A DNA stretch of 58,410 bases from an uncultured Clostridia bacterium (GTDB lineage Bacteria; Bacillota; Clostridia; Christensenellales; UBA1242): assembly GCA_944384415.1 (NCBI GenBank), contig CALWTF010000011.1, positions 1 through 58,410 on the forward strand, in the 5' to 3' direction. Positions 52,501 to 57,797 of this stretch are shown here, in pieces; position 1 is the first letter of the stretch, and the number at the start of each line of letters is the position of its first letter. The notes beneath the pieces are model-generated. The model had not been told where the DNA came from. It saw only the letters and a list, made by a program, of their open reading frames with translations, and searched no databases. A program made the translations under genes and the position numbers.

Positions 52501-52981
52501 AATTAAATATGCTTAATTGATTTAAATCCAAACTGCTACCAGTTGCAAGTGATACTGTTGCATCGCTTTTCACTGTAAAACTTTCAACTATTGTAACAAC
52601 TTGAACAACTATTTCTTCACTTTTAACCTCATCATTATCTTGTGACACAACAACAAGCCTAGTAGTTCCCTTACTTAAAGCGTTAAGTGTTATTGTGCTT
52701 TGCTGTGTATCGGTATTATAACTTATGGAATGAGAAACAGTGGTTTGTGAAGTTAAATATTTTACCTCAACTTTAGGACTTATCACACTTGTATCTACAC
52801 CAGAAACTGTTACAGTAAAAGAAGCTGAATTACTTTGCCCCTCTTCTGCTGGATTCATATACAAAACAATTTCATTTTGAGAAACTGCAATTTTCATATT
52901 ATCATAAGGGCTACCACAACCTGTTAACCCAAAACATATACTGCTAAATATCAAAGCAATAATTAAAAGAAATTTTTTCAT
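37502..52981 (-). CDS. Giant surface lipoprotein with Ig-like and GLUG-type solenoid repeats (5,159 residues)
   Basis: The ATG at 52981 follows ATAGGAGTTATA; the frame extends 13 residues further up. A lipoprotein signal ends in LTGC, so Cys22 should be lipidated and hold the protein outside. Residues about 30-970 are bacterial Ig-like (Big) domains. Six solenoid blocks follow, starting near 975, 2660, 3160, 3800, 4430 and 4805. Most open with a pattern like NPYxI...L...YYLLxDITxxxWxPL...LxGxGHxI, and they contain dozens of GLUG-type units (GGLVGxNxGxIxxCx). A second Ig-like region fills about 1635-2650. No LPxTG motif, enzyme or toxin domain is seen at the C-terminus (NFYIQMAYVD). The frame is unbroken over 15.5 kb. 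Likely an adhesin or other surface fibre; the ligand is unknown. Confidence 0.93.
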   Translation of the reverse strand: MKKFLLIIALIFSSICFGLTGCGSPYDNMKIAVSQNEIVLYMNPAEEGQSNSASFTVTVSGVDTSVISPKVEVKYLTSQTTVSHSISYNTDTQQSTITLNALSKGTTRLVVVSQDNDEVKSEEIVVQVVTIVESFTVKSDATVSLATGSSLDLNQLSIFNFSPDTDQTEMNFTLLSEDDERFDSNYSVFDGVSINNEGIMTADADSIGGIVQVLATSKYIPVSANEQQIEKLSKVFKVMIYRNFDSSNIKAYSINDLTTPINNILFTINDIQLNPQTIVVSVENDTATNFVYQVVSKKDDKNEPSIVSVKDGTLLGVKTFELTAEESGSAVLVLKAQVVDAVTNKVYVEKETEFNVSCVRVVNDVTLSSPEVESATNGETLEIEIFENSAYQKPILGTEVDVSIEPLQVENKNYVLRLVSVDGVDATTQERDDIIIKVSSAGNTEGVQVAFGEQISDGKIFISYINQGFITSNFILAVVANSHDTRLQEVVTYIKCNTMVAVGDITIGDYEPKMCIGDEISFSFSANGASDRFNYSFSTPNIVSFVLLNDEQRIFTVKALKAGETTLTISAKGTGNSATASFKVIIPLESVSLSVPTNQDVPKITQQIYGNESVIDDQGLIDLKPLTEVAVKSGAIFKLNSNISPSGATVDSISYESSSPSTASIDNTGRIVAFSTAGDVTITVTYVYQVKELGIDGLYRWAEKTSIRQFVLTVYRPITSVNWLGGSTRTYVEVWDYNSLSPTDQALGRASSNVRAVVSPSNATYKTFEWALAYEEDSIYVDIENNGNSVTVTGHLPRDFDGDEYEVNIIGWILEYGVQHSITCTVKIKKPQHLKNIGVLNYNDTDGVYLESSGSQNVSNAYWELFVSTSPFEALSHEISFVIFDAELKDGEIVIGDILPESEQIVSIQVVDGITRIVPVVGKMGYTVVRIIPSSLLNQIKPSDSELINEENEWVIAATDPEVYYDLWVMVANGSAEAPYQILDVKDFCDIEVKGLDKHYQIKRDLDFSSIENWTPLGGIEGFSGSITSFKFGETQTTFKLTGLKIDTSKYNGSIWSDVRSEGGVEANAVNSLNYFGLFTKNSGSISNIEIVYSQIVIDMSSVPSVSATKQIETIYAGAVVGYNTGSITDVNVSITDKFFVLGRGTNIDSQVNFIGGITGYNEGSLVRTTAISINFDCTINNDVLLLGGLIGYNLGEVNGSILTYDSELDVSTGEMVEIEIILKTSLTLNAVINGTPDKNSSIATGIGGLIGVSGEEDNSKKAEVQYYDVAGNIIAENFNNVAGLIGSTYGGIFNTENGGSYVYNCSSNVKVYGASNVGGITGYNQGGSFKQVKYEAYEVLVAENDYSNTSIRGLTNVGGFIGQSTMGGKIEYCYVASYVPLNFVGENGQTMKSSEYRGDIVVNNANADSVVGGFIGYLTQTAIMYSYSNVSISLQQGSAGGFIGVSQYNGEYINDCYAITDIICMGSVETYLGEFIGKVSASMPSSFIQRCYAVTGLFGSEDESVGILYNKVETIDSETGYEIVEYNNIYNFANYPQGDAASNIEFENCYYVSNITGNKSMGATSFKLNEMQGYILTDELGTHYINGSTGVYGIGDEAYEWDFGLSNCVWVDYSARTDLNAGLPLLFDANLSTIMASVEVTNITASHAPNLYNNEKDILPVFFKFDEGKVVATLNNMRADYTYLLSDIMKIATEPKAGLYSAKFYITSSDTSVVSVVNPGVATTYGSARLTFNKTGTVTITVMSAQDVRNVYITFQICVIAGFSSFEMHKSDWVSGDDDHLLFIQVNGADVLVPHLDKNVNFSDELYIFYKIDDNELSVNPDISVNEFAQFVNYMWEFDGSYYVRIPISNETMHLLEGLLGTTDLQDLFLSISSILEMDLVFFDENNELTDKRTLRFDNATTELLFGKAFELSTDWEIRIYKGVSDANIYPTSASIETSENQPVTLTIYTDATDVLLDNINDYVSVKLEIDDVIVTNNIKNEVQVSNSPYLTSGLGELTGADITSLVDEITLTKNKFIEFFGQYVFAEFNINLYEKYITSPVLLKYTFVIYNDLEEEVKKLEILVEILPTKISSIEVLHYLEPTDVAAGKADSEEISSGKTGLLVVNIYNTYADFDYLTVSSSYNENDLITFVQVEKDGANFVPLVPSSDYIDDNTIKGVKTSSFDGSFYFLTTLASGVKKGTEYVLTIKAWKDGSVVAERTEVKVLTARYVPYVNLSLKSNYDDNLVARGTAVSIQMNGSVTNTTIEISVAASNTTGKKAIVLDLGENYVNGYHFVPTSASEQENGKSISQEFILYVGPEAECSENGLEITATVTSVTSTGGTETTVNVLKLYIVDFIVDSLGVTGVSNGLLNPSMENAQALEMYFNIQSSTNETYKKYVGTSVDESLKAFADADWNSVGLSQLSRSIVPGQFYSGTKLADEMGYTFIYSGVDLGKFNQFCSTVLYSNCGLTSPAYGEDAVPSYDRLITSTADKIIFKAGYFNQASGNEYYVTYILYQTENNEYNQAGFTEFTVKVVEEEEENTGNIASSFSNIRNAVRTQLQSVNTLGDGYGGVWYYLDGSIYRAISSVNNTCNNFNVSYNESSGYALVGKTLLSTTLQAGLKVYYTFENNVYKFNFINATDDESSIVGGIGLREISTQFNVVFKNTSTADKPTPIYDEAGLKNVVEGGNYYLMSDITLTNWTPLNVAISTLDGNGHIIYLNGINVSTTTSSGASTSELNLGLFTTISSGTVIKNLIVDVSKTIYINAQNVPQVNFGYIAGKNEGGSITNCDIVTTLNNEWYDETTTGDNSRKWLYYASLNAQEINSTAEKQFLELKSLIRNSNSSIKPTIASTFISTSRTVGGADVLVYTGGIVGMNDGGYITNSRVGRVSGQEVLGVSAGVTSTQGINIFSAGNLGGIAGYNSGVISSSYFANGYLVNTTTSGVESSSDATVYNSTGGLVAINDTNGRITTSYVEGMQNSITTDSGGKVTLGVIYSHGTVGGFVNVNRGSIENSYSNIIIKTQRAAGGFVYNNSTEKSVIKYSYSMSDVENFSSNVGPFTGIDDEEQVLNSGLIENCYYLINSNYVVHNDEPALGLSDKVENDEETSEWNDPNGTYFAGFVFTTNPDDEAAKMATWVMPSTSSLKKGPQLVDANNIATSYRDLNYVYQVGYSIGSSTNPYLIASVSDFNNLFSGTVFGQTTDNHVRIIADLDFNGVAPSTSDKLTMSGIIHGNGMSFKNYSRSLGSDDSTTLTSLGLFKSISGGIVSNLILEIQSEFSSSTATYVGGLAGQIGDSLIENITIKSYNNSNAKVTGRNVAGGLAGLIYGDSQIENVSSSVSVYVDYSTSQSAYGYGYRYHYLETQVVNNNASYVKSYNYSYAGGVAGIITRVDPSADATIVNCSTSGEVTIYADIVGGVFGIIDTYVIVSRIQFVVTDENQYQQQLWGNNFVGGLVGENRGKITQSFIAKATQSQLTDDQNLHIDLDATKYVGYTNLFKGESNAIGGLVGLNRGSTVVVNENGTIYSLKYGVIETSYSRVAVINDEAQVAGGIIGLAVDNSRLEKPSEIIASQAMSSDKINVRDLFNITNIYNLTGSDVDTEDGNVYFEKDESGNDIVKISGYIDECWSTGAVYAGGTATSVSGKLMFSDKAAGGFVGAMTDPFGTQSDKASLTLLNNQLSSLETKLAGGYNYGTIAGAVLYKTYRGTSYDKETSVETRSTLFLKDVQSGLYPSAESCAVVVDTVITNPLITISMVGKENEKGYETVIGNSTTIKDVVYDPAVYQMAFSNLTSNVWNLDTELSSNIFPTIALGKIVSQVKISTVEEFLEYMVGGLGGKYLLISDITIKGSDWGDRKALTEKTAISGQLRGYVGDGNAATITFTGFSAEQLATFESVFGIVSAFSISNINFVFPENITSYENNVSSYFGLIACEARNYSTFENIKISINGDNKEISVNEKTSVSAFVGYSDNCTYSNLSIIGGLTIKNTNYIVRSDGASTQTSFGGVVGLANGKTNMEISDFGSIKFNIVTVSNYSVAPSLYFGGLIGSNQGTLNLMYSVVNVDFDISTTQSSNVYIGGLVGASSNSGAGEITNCNVTMKLVILKTTVQGNLYIGGIIGDDNYVTLRYNNVLGENEWKIFASDSTVYVGGLAGKVTMDIIYGTSTLNANARIMWNVVDTKISVGSSVNNLIACDVFAGGLIGLTKTVVSGSGNNIPQTSIIVGNTVLGNLNVYGGFTKGQSKLVQAFVGGVVGDVQNFASSTTQDCSANTNITISESISMCNVEVYGFMYSMLGGIAGRSYCVIQNCASYGLLSYTASSSDEDNLDMGGLVGQAYCPVSSCLTTSVISQYGLDTSRDVVSVSAIIGRNKAKGTLMTACYYNFELSGVLETNSGAERIEDIDDMFLINSFTFSGAEWTTRQVGNVYSFAYPTSLGAYLNFEVGGNMVPVYASSLSELKQYFENSDLPNKIIIVDAEHFDADFSTDMNMIVQNCSRLVGNGVIIEYSEQNLTLVAELGDSIGAFAEIGDNIVVSGINVILPKLSVVVTENTVNTQNETMNIGMFAGINKGILINCQAGYLPSVSTNISQKISELASLENLTSSDYDVSTLNVTMNGGLTDKSIIYVGGLVGNNMGSINMCWSFVDLNIKNTTTTSDETIFETVTFKLYIGGLVGHQENIGSTTNCYTMGRLNLTNAFGPTNSELGTYIGGVIGYDHSDCVSNLLGVMNFSVSDDVAYVQIARVGTVLGGRSSNALLTLRKLYGCADISLMPAALFNTATLTSSVNFNALKNLTFDNNWSVDMNKNYGVPYLSIYKGDLSTGSGTEENPYQIVEGRGLMNISQNTTILSRYYVLTRDVTITGVVSSSTSNAFYNLDGAGHKVLVESILSLQMGTRYGLFASLSNTKGGDAIIKNLIVQYANYTSERITQQILFGGIVIQNSGTISNCAVVGTTYNKNASLTFSTNNTSSIYGGIANENSGTIQQCFTSLNWTNITGTFGGIVGKLTEQGTINECFATGNVTGLQAGYYGGLVGQYTTSATVGILNSYAKVKYITVDLNSVSTFKVGALVGNATVAVTARNCYFYSNEAITTGAMSDNIIFGAQSVGLNHSFAGIYIYRQGGWVSNYPTNLLDGCYYLTGMSSSGNFPEWSSLSDIWGYGGNSPYLKNVTPNFYIQMAYVD

Positions 52982-53066
52982 TATAACTCCTATTTTTCTG
53001 CTAATTTTATTTTCCCGCAAAATTCAAAAATATATTTACAAAATTAGCTAAAATACTACAAAATAT

Positions 53067-53095
53067 ATTTTATTAAAAATAAACAACTTAGTCAA
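53067..53095 (-). promoter_or_regulatory. Promoter of the giant lipoprotein gene
   Basis: Minus strand TTGACT (53090-53095), 17-base spacer, TAAAAT (53067-53072). It gives a leader of about 80 bases. Confidence 0.75.
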
Positions 53096-53177
53096 ACGAA
53101 AAACATAATTAACAAAACTTTTTAAATAAAAATTTAAAAAATTTTTTTATAAATTTAATGTTGCAAAAAATAACGAA

Positions 53178-53198
53178 TTTTGCTTGTTAATAGCAAAA
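53178..53198. promoter_or_regulatory. Palindrome over the -35 region of the ene-reductase operon
   Basis: TTTTGCT (53178-53184) and AGCAAAA (53192-53198) form an inverted repeat that covers the -35 hexamer and the start of the spacer. This is a typical position for a repressor site. No regulator gene is adjacent. Confidence 0.45.
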
Positions 53199-53212
53199 AT
53201 AATAGATATAAT
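53184..53212 (+). promoter_or_regulatory. Promoter of the ene-reductase/aconitase X operon
   Basis: TTGTTA (53184-53189), 17-base spacer, TATAAT (53207-53212). Confidence 0.7.
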
Positions 53213-53247
53213 GTAATTAATCTATATTTTACAGGAGTAATATAAAT

Positions 53248-55506
53248 ATGGTAACAGATAAAATACTATTTGACCTTGAAAATGATTTTGGCAATTGGTT
53301 TGAAGGTAAATTTTTAACACCAAAAATGACAAAAAATCTTTACCCATACAAAAATCTTTTTTCACCAATAAAAGTTAATAATTTAACAATAAAAAACAGA
53401 ATTGTTATGGGACCAATGGGAAATATAAATTTAGCAGAAGAAACAGGCCGACCAAATCAAAAAATGATTTCATATTTTATTGAACGAGCAAAAGGTGGAG
53501 TTGGTCTTATAACCACTGGTTTAATTCCAGTAAGTTATGGAATTGACCCTACCGTAAAAGAAGTTGGAAATTTGAGTTATTTCCCAAGAATAGACCGTAG
53601 CAGAACAGTTTTTTCTGGTTGGCGTGAATTAACCGCTGGCGTGCACGCACACGGAGCAAACATTTTTATTCAACTTACAGCAGGATTAGGTCGTGTTGGT
53701 AATCCTCAATGTTTGGTTACACAATTTAAACTGCCAGTATCTGCATCGTGTAATCCAAATTTTTATATGCCTAAAATACCTTGTAAAAGATTAAGTACTG
53801 GTAAAATTAAAAAATTGGTTAAAAATTTTGGTCAAGCATCTGCCGATGCTAAAGCTATGAACTTAGACGGAGTTTATCTACACGGACATGAGGGTTATTT
53901 AATGGAACAATTAACAAATCCAGCTTATAACAGAAGAAAACTTGGTAGATATTCTGATTGGCAAGCATTTGGTATAGATGTTGTTAAAGAAATTCGTAAA
54001 CGAACTGGACCAAAATTTCCTATAATGTATCGAATTGATTTATCACTTGCTCTAAATGCAACTTACGGTAAAAAAATTGATGAAATTAGCACACTTAAAA
54101 AATTTAAATACGAAAGAACAATTGAACAAACTCTTGAATATATGGCAAACCTTGTAAAAGCTGGTGTGGATATGTTTGATGTGGACCTTGGTTGTTACGA
54201 CAATTGGTGGTTACCTCACCCACCTGCATCAATGCCAAGTGGTTGTTACTTACAAATAGCAAAAATTGTTAAAGATTACTTTAAAGAACAAAAAATACTT
54301 TCAAATGCTGGTTTACCAGTTCCTATTGTTGGTGTTGGTAAACTTGGATATCCCGACCTTGCAGAACAAGCCCTGCGTGATGATATGTGTGATATGATTA
54401 TGCTTGCACGCCCACTACTTGCAGATGCTGAATGGCCAAACAAAGCTTATAGAGGTGATGTTCAAGATATTTCGCCTTGTATAGGTTGTCATGAAGGTTG
54501 TATTAAAGAATTTGTTGAGGGCGGACATCCACAATGTGCAGTAAATCCTAGAACTGCTTTTGAAGATATTTTTGAAAAAGATTTACCTGTTGCATCAGTA
54601 AAAAAGAAAATAGCAGTAATTGGAGCAGGACCTGCTGGTATTATAGCTTGTCAAACATTAATTGAACGAGGACATAAAGTTGATTTAATTGAAAAAAACG
54701 ACCAAATTGGTGGAAATTTAATTCCGGCTAGTGTTCCTAAAATAAAATACGAACTTTCTAATTATTTACAATATTTAAGATATAAAGTTGAAAAATTAAA
54801 GGCAAATCAAAATTTTAAATTATTACTAAATAAAGAAGCAAATTCATCTTGGCTTAAAACCCAAAAATATGATTGTATAATTTGTGCAACTGGTTCAAAC
54901 ATTGGCAAGTTAAATATACCAGGAATTGAACAGAAAAATGTTATTACCGTAACTGATGCTTTAAATAATCCAAACATATTTAAAAATGCTAAAAACATTG
55001 TCATTTTAGGTGGAGGCGATTCAGGTTGTGAAACTGCCTATTGGTTATCTTATGAACTGAAAAAGAATGTAACCATTGTTGAAATTGCACCAACTTTAAT
55101 GACAAACACTTGCACAGCAAATCGTGGGCATATTTTACATTATCTTGAAAAAGCAAATGTAACTGCACATAATCTATCAACCATAGAATTTATTGGTATT
55201 AATACTGTAAGAATTACAAAAAACTGTCACAAAACAGTTCCTAACCCTTACAACACTTGGGAACCTGTTTTACCTGAAAATATAAAAAACCCACTAGCTA
55301 CTAAAATACACGAAAAAATAAAAAAAATAGAACTTCCAGCAGATATTGTTATTTTAGCTGCAGGAACAAAGCCTTCAAATGAATTATATTTTGAACTTGT
55401 TGAAAAACATACAGCTCCAGAAATTTATAATATTGGCGATTCTTTTAAACCTGGTAAAGTTTTTACAGCAATAAAATATGCTTATAGAAAATCAAAAGAA
55501 ATTTAG
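53248..55506 (+). CDS. FMN/4Fe-4S/FAD ene-reductase (2,4-dienoyl-CoA reductase/BaiCD-like)
   Basis: 752 residues. An N-terminal extension (about 1-35) precedes an old-yellow-enzyme barrel (to about 405) with IKNRIVMGPMGN and the GVYLHGHEGYLMEQ active-site region. The 4Fe-4S ligands are Cys411, Cys414, Cys418 and Cys430. A FAD/NAD part follows, with GAGPAG from about 459 and GGGDSG from about 588. Relatives use NAD(P)H to reduce C=C bonds next to a carbonyl, in dienoyl-CoA, bile acid intermediates or enoates; the substrate here is unknown. First gene of a four-gene operon with aconitase X, 9 bases before the next gene. AGGAG precedes the ATG. Confidence 0.92.
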   Translation: MVTDKILFDLENDFGNWFEGKFLTPKMTKNLYPYKNLFSPIKVNNLTIKNRIVMGPMGNINLAEETGRPNQKMISYFIERAKGGVGLITTGLIPVSYGIDPTVKEVGNLSYFPRIDRSRTVFSGWRELTAGVHAHGANIFIQLTAGLGRVGNPQCLVTQFKLPVSASCNPNFYMPKIPCKRLSTGKIKKLVKNFGQASADAKAMNLDGVYLHGHEGYLMEQLTNPAYNRRKLGRYSDWQAFGIDVVKEIRKRTGPKFPIMYRIDLSLALNATYGKKIDEISTLKKFKYERTIEQTLEYMANLVKAGVDMFDVDLGCYDNWWLPHPPASMPSGCYLQIAKIVKDYFKEQKILSNAGLPVPIVGVGKLGYPDLAEQALRDDMCDMIMLARPLLADAEWPNKAYRGDVQDISPCIGCHEGCIKEFVEGGHPQCAVNPRTAFEDIFEKDLPVASVKKKIAVIGAGPAGIIACQTLIERGHKVDLIEKNDQIGGNLIPASVPKIKYELSNYLQYLRYKVEKLKANQNFKLLLNKEANSSWLKTQKYDCIICATGSNIGKLNIPGIEQKNVITVTDALNNPNIFKNAKNIVILGGGDSGCETAYWLSYELKKNVTIVEIAPTLMTNTCTANRGHILHYLEKANVTAHNLSTIEFIGINTVRITKNCHKTVPNPYNTWEPVLPENIKNPLATKIHEKIKKIELPADIVILAAGTKPSNELYFELVEKHTAPEIYNIGDSFKPGKVFTAIKYAYRKSKEI

Positions 55507-55515
55507 GAGATAAAA

Positions 55516-56805
55516 ATGGAATTTTCAATGAAATTAACACAAGAAGAAAAAGATATTTTAAATGGAAAACAAGGCCCTGTTATGGCCAAAATTTTAAAAA
55601 CACTTGTTTGGTATGGTGAAATTTATGGAGCCAAAAAATTGGTTCCAATAACTCACGAAGGACATTTAGTAACTTCTATGGGTATTGGGTTAATGAAACC
55701 AGTATTTAGAACTATGGATGAAATAATTAATGAAGGAATTACTTCTAAATGGAAGTTCTCAGTAGACCCAAGACCAATTGATTATAAAAATGTTAAGTGT
55801 AACCTTTTAAACAAATTAATATTTTCAAAAATTATGTATAGCCAACAAAAACACTACGAACAACAGCTAGAAAAAGTGGGTCTTATTAATAAAGATGCTT
55901 TTACCTGTGCTTGTTATTTACCACAAACTGGAAATATTCCAAAATATGGTGATATTTTATCGTGGGCAGAAAGTTCTGCTGTTGTTTTTGCAAATTCAGT
56001 TTATGGTGCAAGATGTAATCGTAACAGCGGTATGATTGATTTATTTGGATGCATAATTGGAAAAGTTCCTGAATTTGGATTATTACTTGATGAAAATAGA
56101 AAAGCTAACTGGGTTATTGAAATAAAAACCAGTAAAATTCCAGAAGCACAAATTTTAGGAAGTGCAATTGGTATAAAAGTTCAAGATGGCGTTCCTTTTA
56201 TAAAAGGTTTAGATAAATTTATAGGCGAAAAACTTGATGAAAATACTATGGCTTACTTAAAAGATATGGGAGCCGCAAGCGCAAGTAATGGTGCAGTTGG
56301 TTTATACCATATTGAAAATTTAACACCAGAAGCTAAAAAATATGGAAACAAAATCATTAACAAAGATGCTAAAACATTTATAATTGATGATAAAGTTTTG
56401 GAAGAAACCTATAAAAACTATCCAATTTTATGGAAAAACGAAAACGCAAAACCTAAATTATGCTTTATTGGTTGCCCTCACCTTTCCTTAGAACAATTAA
56501 ATTCTTGGACTGAAAAGTTGGTTGAAAACCTTAAAACCAACGGAAAAAATAAATTATCAGTAAGAACAATTTTAACTACTTCACCATCTGTAAAAAAAGC
56601 TTTTGAACAAACAGAAAATTACAAAAAATTAATAAAAACAGGCGCAAAATTAAGTTCAATATGCCCTTTAATGTATACAAACAACCCTATTGCTGGTAAA
56701 CAACCAATTTTAACTTGTTCAAATAAATTAAGAACTTACTCGTCAGCAAGATATAAAACTGATGCAGAAATAATAGATATTATTACAGGAAAGGAGAACA
56801 TATAA
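55516..56805 (+). CDS. Aconitase X catalytic (large) subunit
   Basis: 429 residues, the DUF521/AcnX catalytic fold. Family stretches are LTQEEKDILNGKQGPVMAK, LVWYGEIYGAKKLVPITHEGH, SWAESSAVVFANSVYGARCNRN, and IGCPHLSLEQL. Position 167 is Cys in GARCNRN, where many relatives have Thr. Known members dehydrate cis-3-hydroxy-L-proline (bacteria) or mevalonate 5-phosphate (archaea), using an Fe-S cluster. Neither substrate is assured here. TAGGAGAT precedes the ATG. The swivel subunit follows after 1 base, so this is the two-subunit type. Confidence 0.9.
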   Translation: MEFSMKLTQEEKDILNGKQGPVMAKILKTLVWYGEIYGAKKLVPITHEGHLVTSMGIGLMKPVFRTMDEIINEGITSKWKFSVDPRPIDYKNVKCNLLNKLIFSKIMYSQQKHYEQQLEKVGLINKDAFTCACYLPQTGNIPKYGDILSWAESSAVVFANSVYGARCNRNSGMIDLFGCIIGKVPEFGLLLDENRKANWVIEIKTSKIPEAQILGSAIGIKVQDGVPFIKGLDKFIGEKLDENTMAYLKDMGAASASNGAVGLYHIENLTPEAKKYGNKIINKDAKTFIIDDKVLEETYKNYPILWKNENAKPKLCFIGCPHLSLEQLNSWTEKLVENLKTNGKNKLSVRTILTTSPSVKKAFEQTENYKKLIKTGAKLSSICPLMYTNNPIAGKQPILTCSNKLRTYSSARYKTDAEIIDIITGKENI

Positions 56806-56806
56806 T

Positions 56807-57259
56807 ATGGCACAAAAAAAATTTAAAGGAAGAATTATTGCTGGCGGTAAACTTGTTGGTAAAGCTATAGTATCTAAACAAGGTATGAATACATTGGCAA
56901 CTTTTCAAAAAAGTGCTTTAAAAAATGCAAAACAAATTATTGGAAGTGACCAAAACAACCCTGATTTGTATGGGAAAAATCTTACTGGTAAAATTATTTG
57001 TTTACCAACAACCATAGGTTCCACAACTGGTGGTATGGTATTACAAACAATATGTTCAATGGGAATAAATCCAAGTGCACTTTTATTCTCACAAACTATT
57101 GACACTTTAGCAGCAAGTGGTATAATACTAGCAAAGGTTTGGGAAGATAGCCCAATTATTGCAATTGATAACTTAGGCGACAAATTTTTAAATAGTGTAA
57201 AAGATAATTCAACAATTCAAATTGAAGAAGATGGTACTGTAATAGTTAACGATGACTAA
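56807..57259 (+). CDS. Aconitase X swivel (small) subunit
   Basis: 150 residues, the DUF126 swivelling domain. The pattern FKGRIIAGGKLVGKAIVSKQGMN, then LPTTIGSTTGGMVLQTI, then SGIILAKVWEDSPIIAIDNL matches the family. It closes over the active site of the large subunit. ATG after AAAGGAGAACATATA. It is followed after 18 bases by the PH-like gene. Confidence 0.9.
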   Translation: MAQKKFKGRIIAGGKLVGKAIVSKQGMNTLATFQKSALKNAKQIIGSDQNNPDLYGKNLTGKIICLPTTIGSTTGGMVLQTICSMGINPSALLFSQTIDTLAASGIILAKVWEDSPIIAIDNLGDKFLNSVKDNSTIQIEEDGTVIVNDD

Positions 57260-57277
57260 ATAAAAGGAGATTAAACA

Positions 57278-57661
57278 ATGGCTTCAAAAGATTTCGGAAA
57301 AGGTTCAACTATAATTTGGCACGACAGAAAAAGATGGTGTGGTCTTCCCCTTTCTTTTACAAGGTATTACATTGTAGAAAATAAAAACAAATGGTTAAAA
57401 CTTTTTATAGATAAGGGTTTATTTACTAGTCATGTTGAAGAATTAAATATGTTTCGAATTGAAGATATAAGTGTTATAGAAACTTTTACTAATAAATTTT
57501 GGGGAACAGGAACTATTACTATATACGCCAACGATGCTTCATGCAGTGAAATACAATTAATACGAATAAAAAATCCAAATAAAGTAAGAAATTTAATCAC
57601 TGAGCTACTTGAAAAAGATAGAAAAGCAAGAAATGTTAATGTTGGAGAGATGCATCTTTAA
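57278..57661 (+). CDS. PH-like domain protein of unknown function
   Basis: 127 residues, no signal peptide or membrane helix. The pattern RYYIVENKNKWLKLFIDKGLFTSHVEELNMFRIEDISVIETFTNKFWGTGTITIY...IKNPNKVRNLITELL is that of bacterial PH-like (bPH) domains: a run of beta strands, a G-T-I turn and a closing helix. Such domains mostly act as protein-binding modules. It is the last gene of the operon (18 bases after the swivel subunit; AAAGGAG upstream), so it may be a structural partner, but nothing ties it to the chemistry. Confidence 0.65.
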   Translation: MASKDFGKGSTIIWHDRKRWCGLPLSFTRYYIVENKNKWLKLFIDKGLFTSHVEELNMFRIEDISVIETFTNKFWGTGTITIYANDASCSEIQLIRIKNPNKVRNLITELLEKDRKARNVNVGEMHL

Positions 57662-57669
57662 AAATACTG

Positions 57670-57760
57670 TTGCATAGTACTTTTATATATTATTTTTGCG
57701 AACAGTTATCCCCTGTTAAACTCAAATTTTACACTTATTAAAAATATGCATAGTACTTTT
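57670..57760 (+). repeat. Dispersed intergenic motif, two tandem copies
   Basis: TGCATAGTACTTTT occurs at 57671-57684 and 57747-57760 in the same orientation, 76 bases apart. The first copy is preceded by T, making it identical over 15 bases to the copy at 4588-4602, and it shares the adjacent TTTTTGCG/AACAGTT part with it. A small hairpin AACAG...CTGTT (57701-57717) lies between the copies. No gene lies here. Confidence 0.6.
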
Positions 57761-57769
57761 AAAACAATA

Positions 57770-57797
57770 AAAAAAGGCACAATTTGTGCCTTTTTTT
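57770..57797. terminator. Terminator of greA (works on both strands)
   Basis: GGCACAA (57776-57782) pairs with TTGTGCC (57784-57790), with A and T runs on both sides. It overlaps the greA stop codon and may also end the aconitase X operon. Confidence 0.88.

Noticed and set aside
37502-52981. CRISPR-like or tandem DNA repeat array in the giant gene
   Set aside because: The repetition is at the protein level (GLUG units) with variable DNA and no regular spacers.
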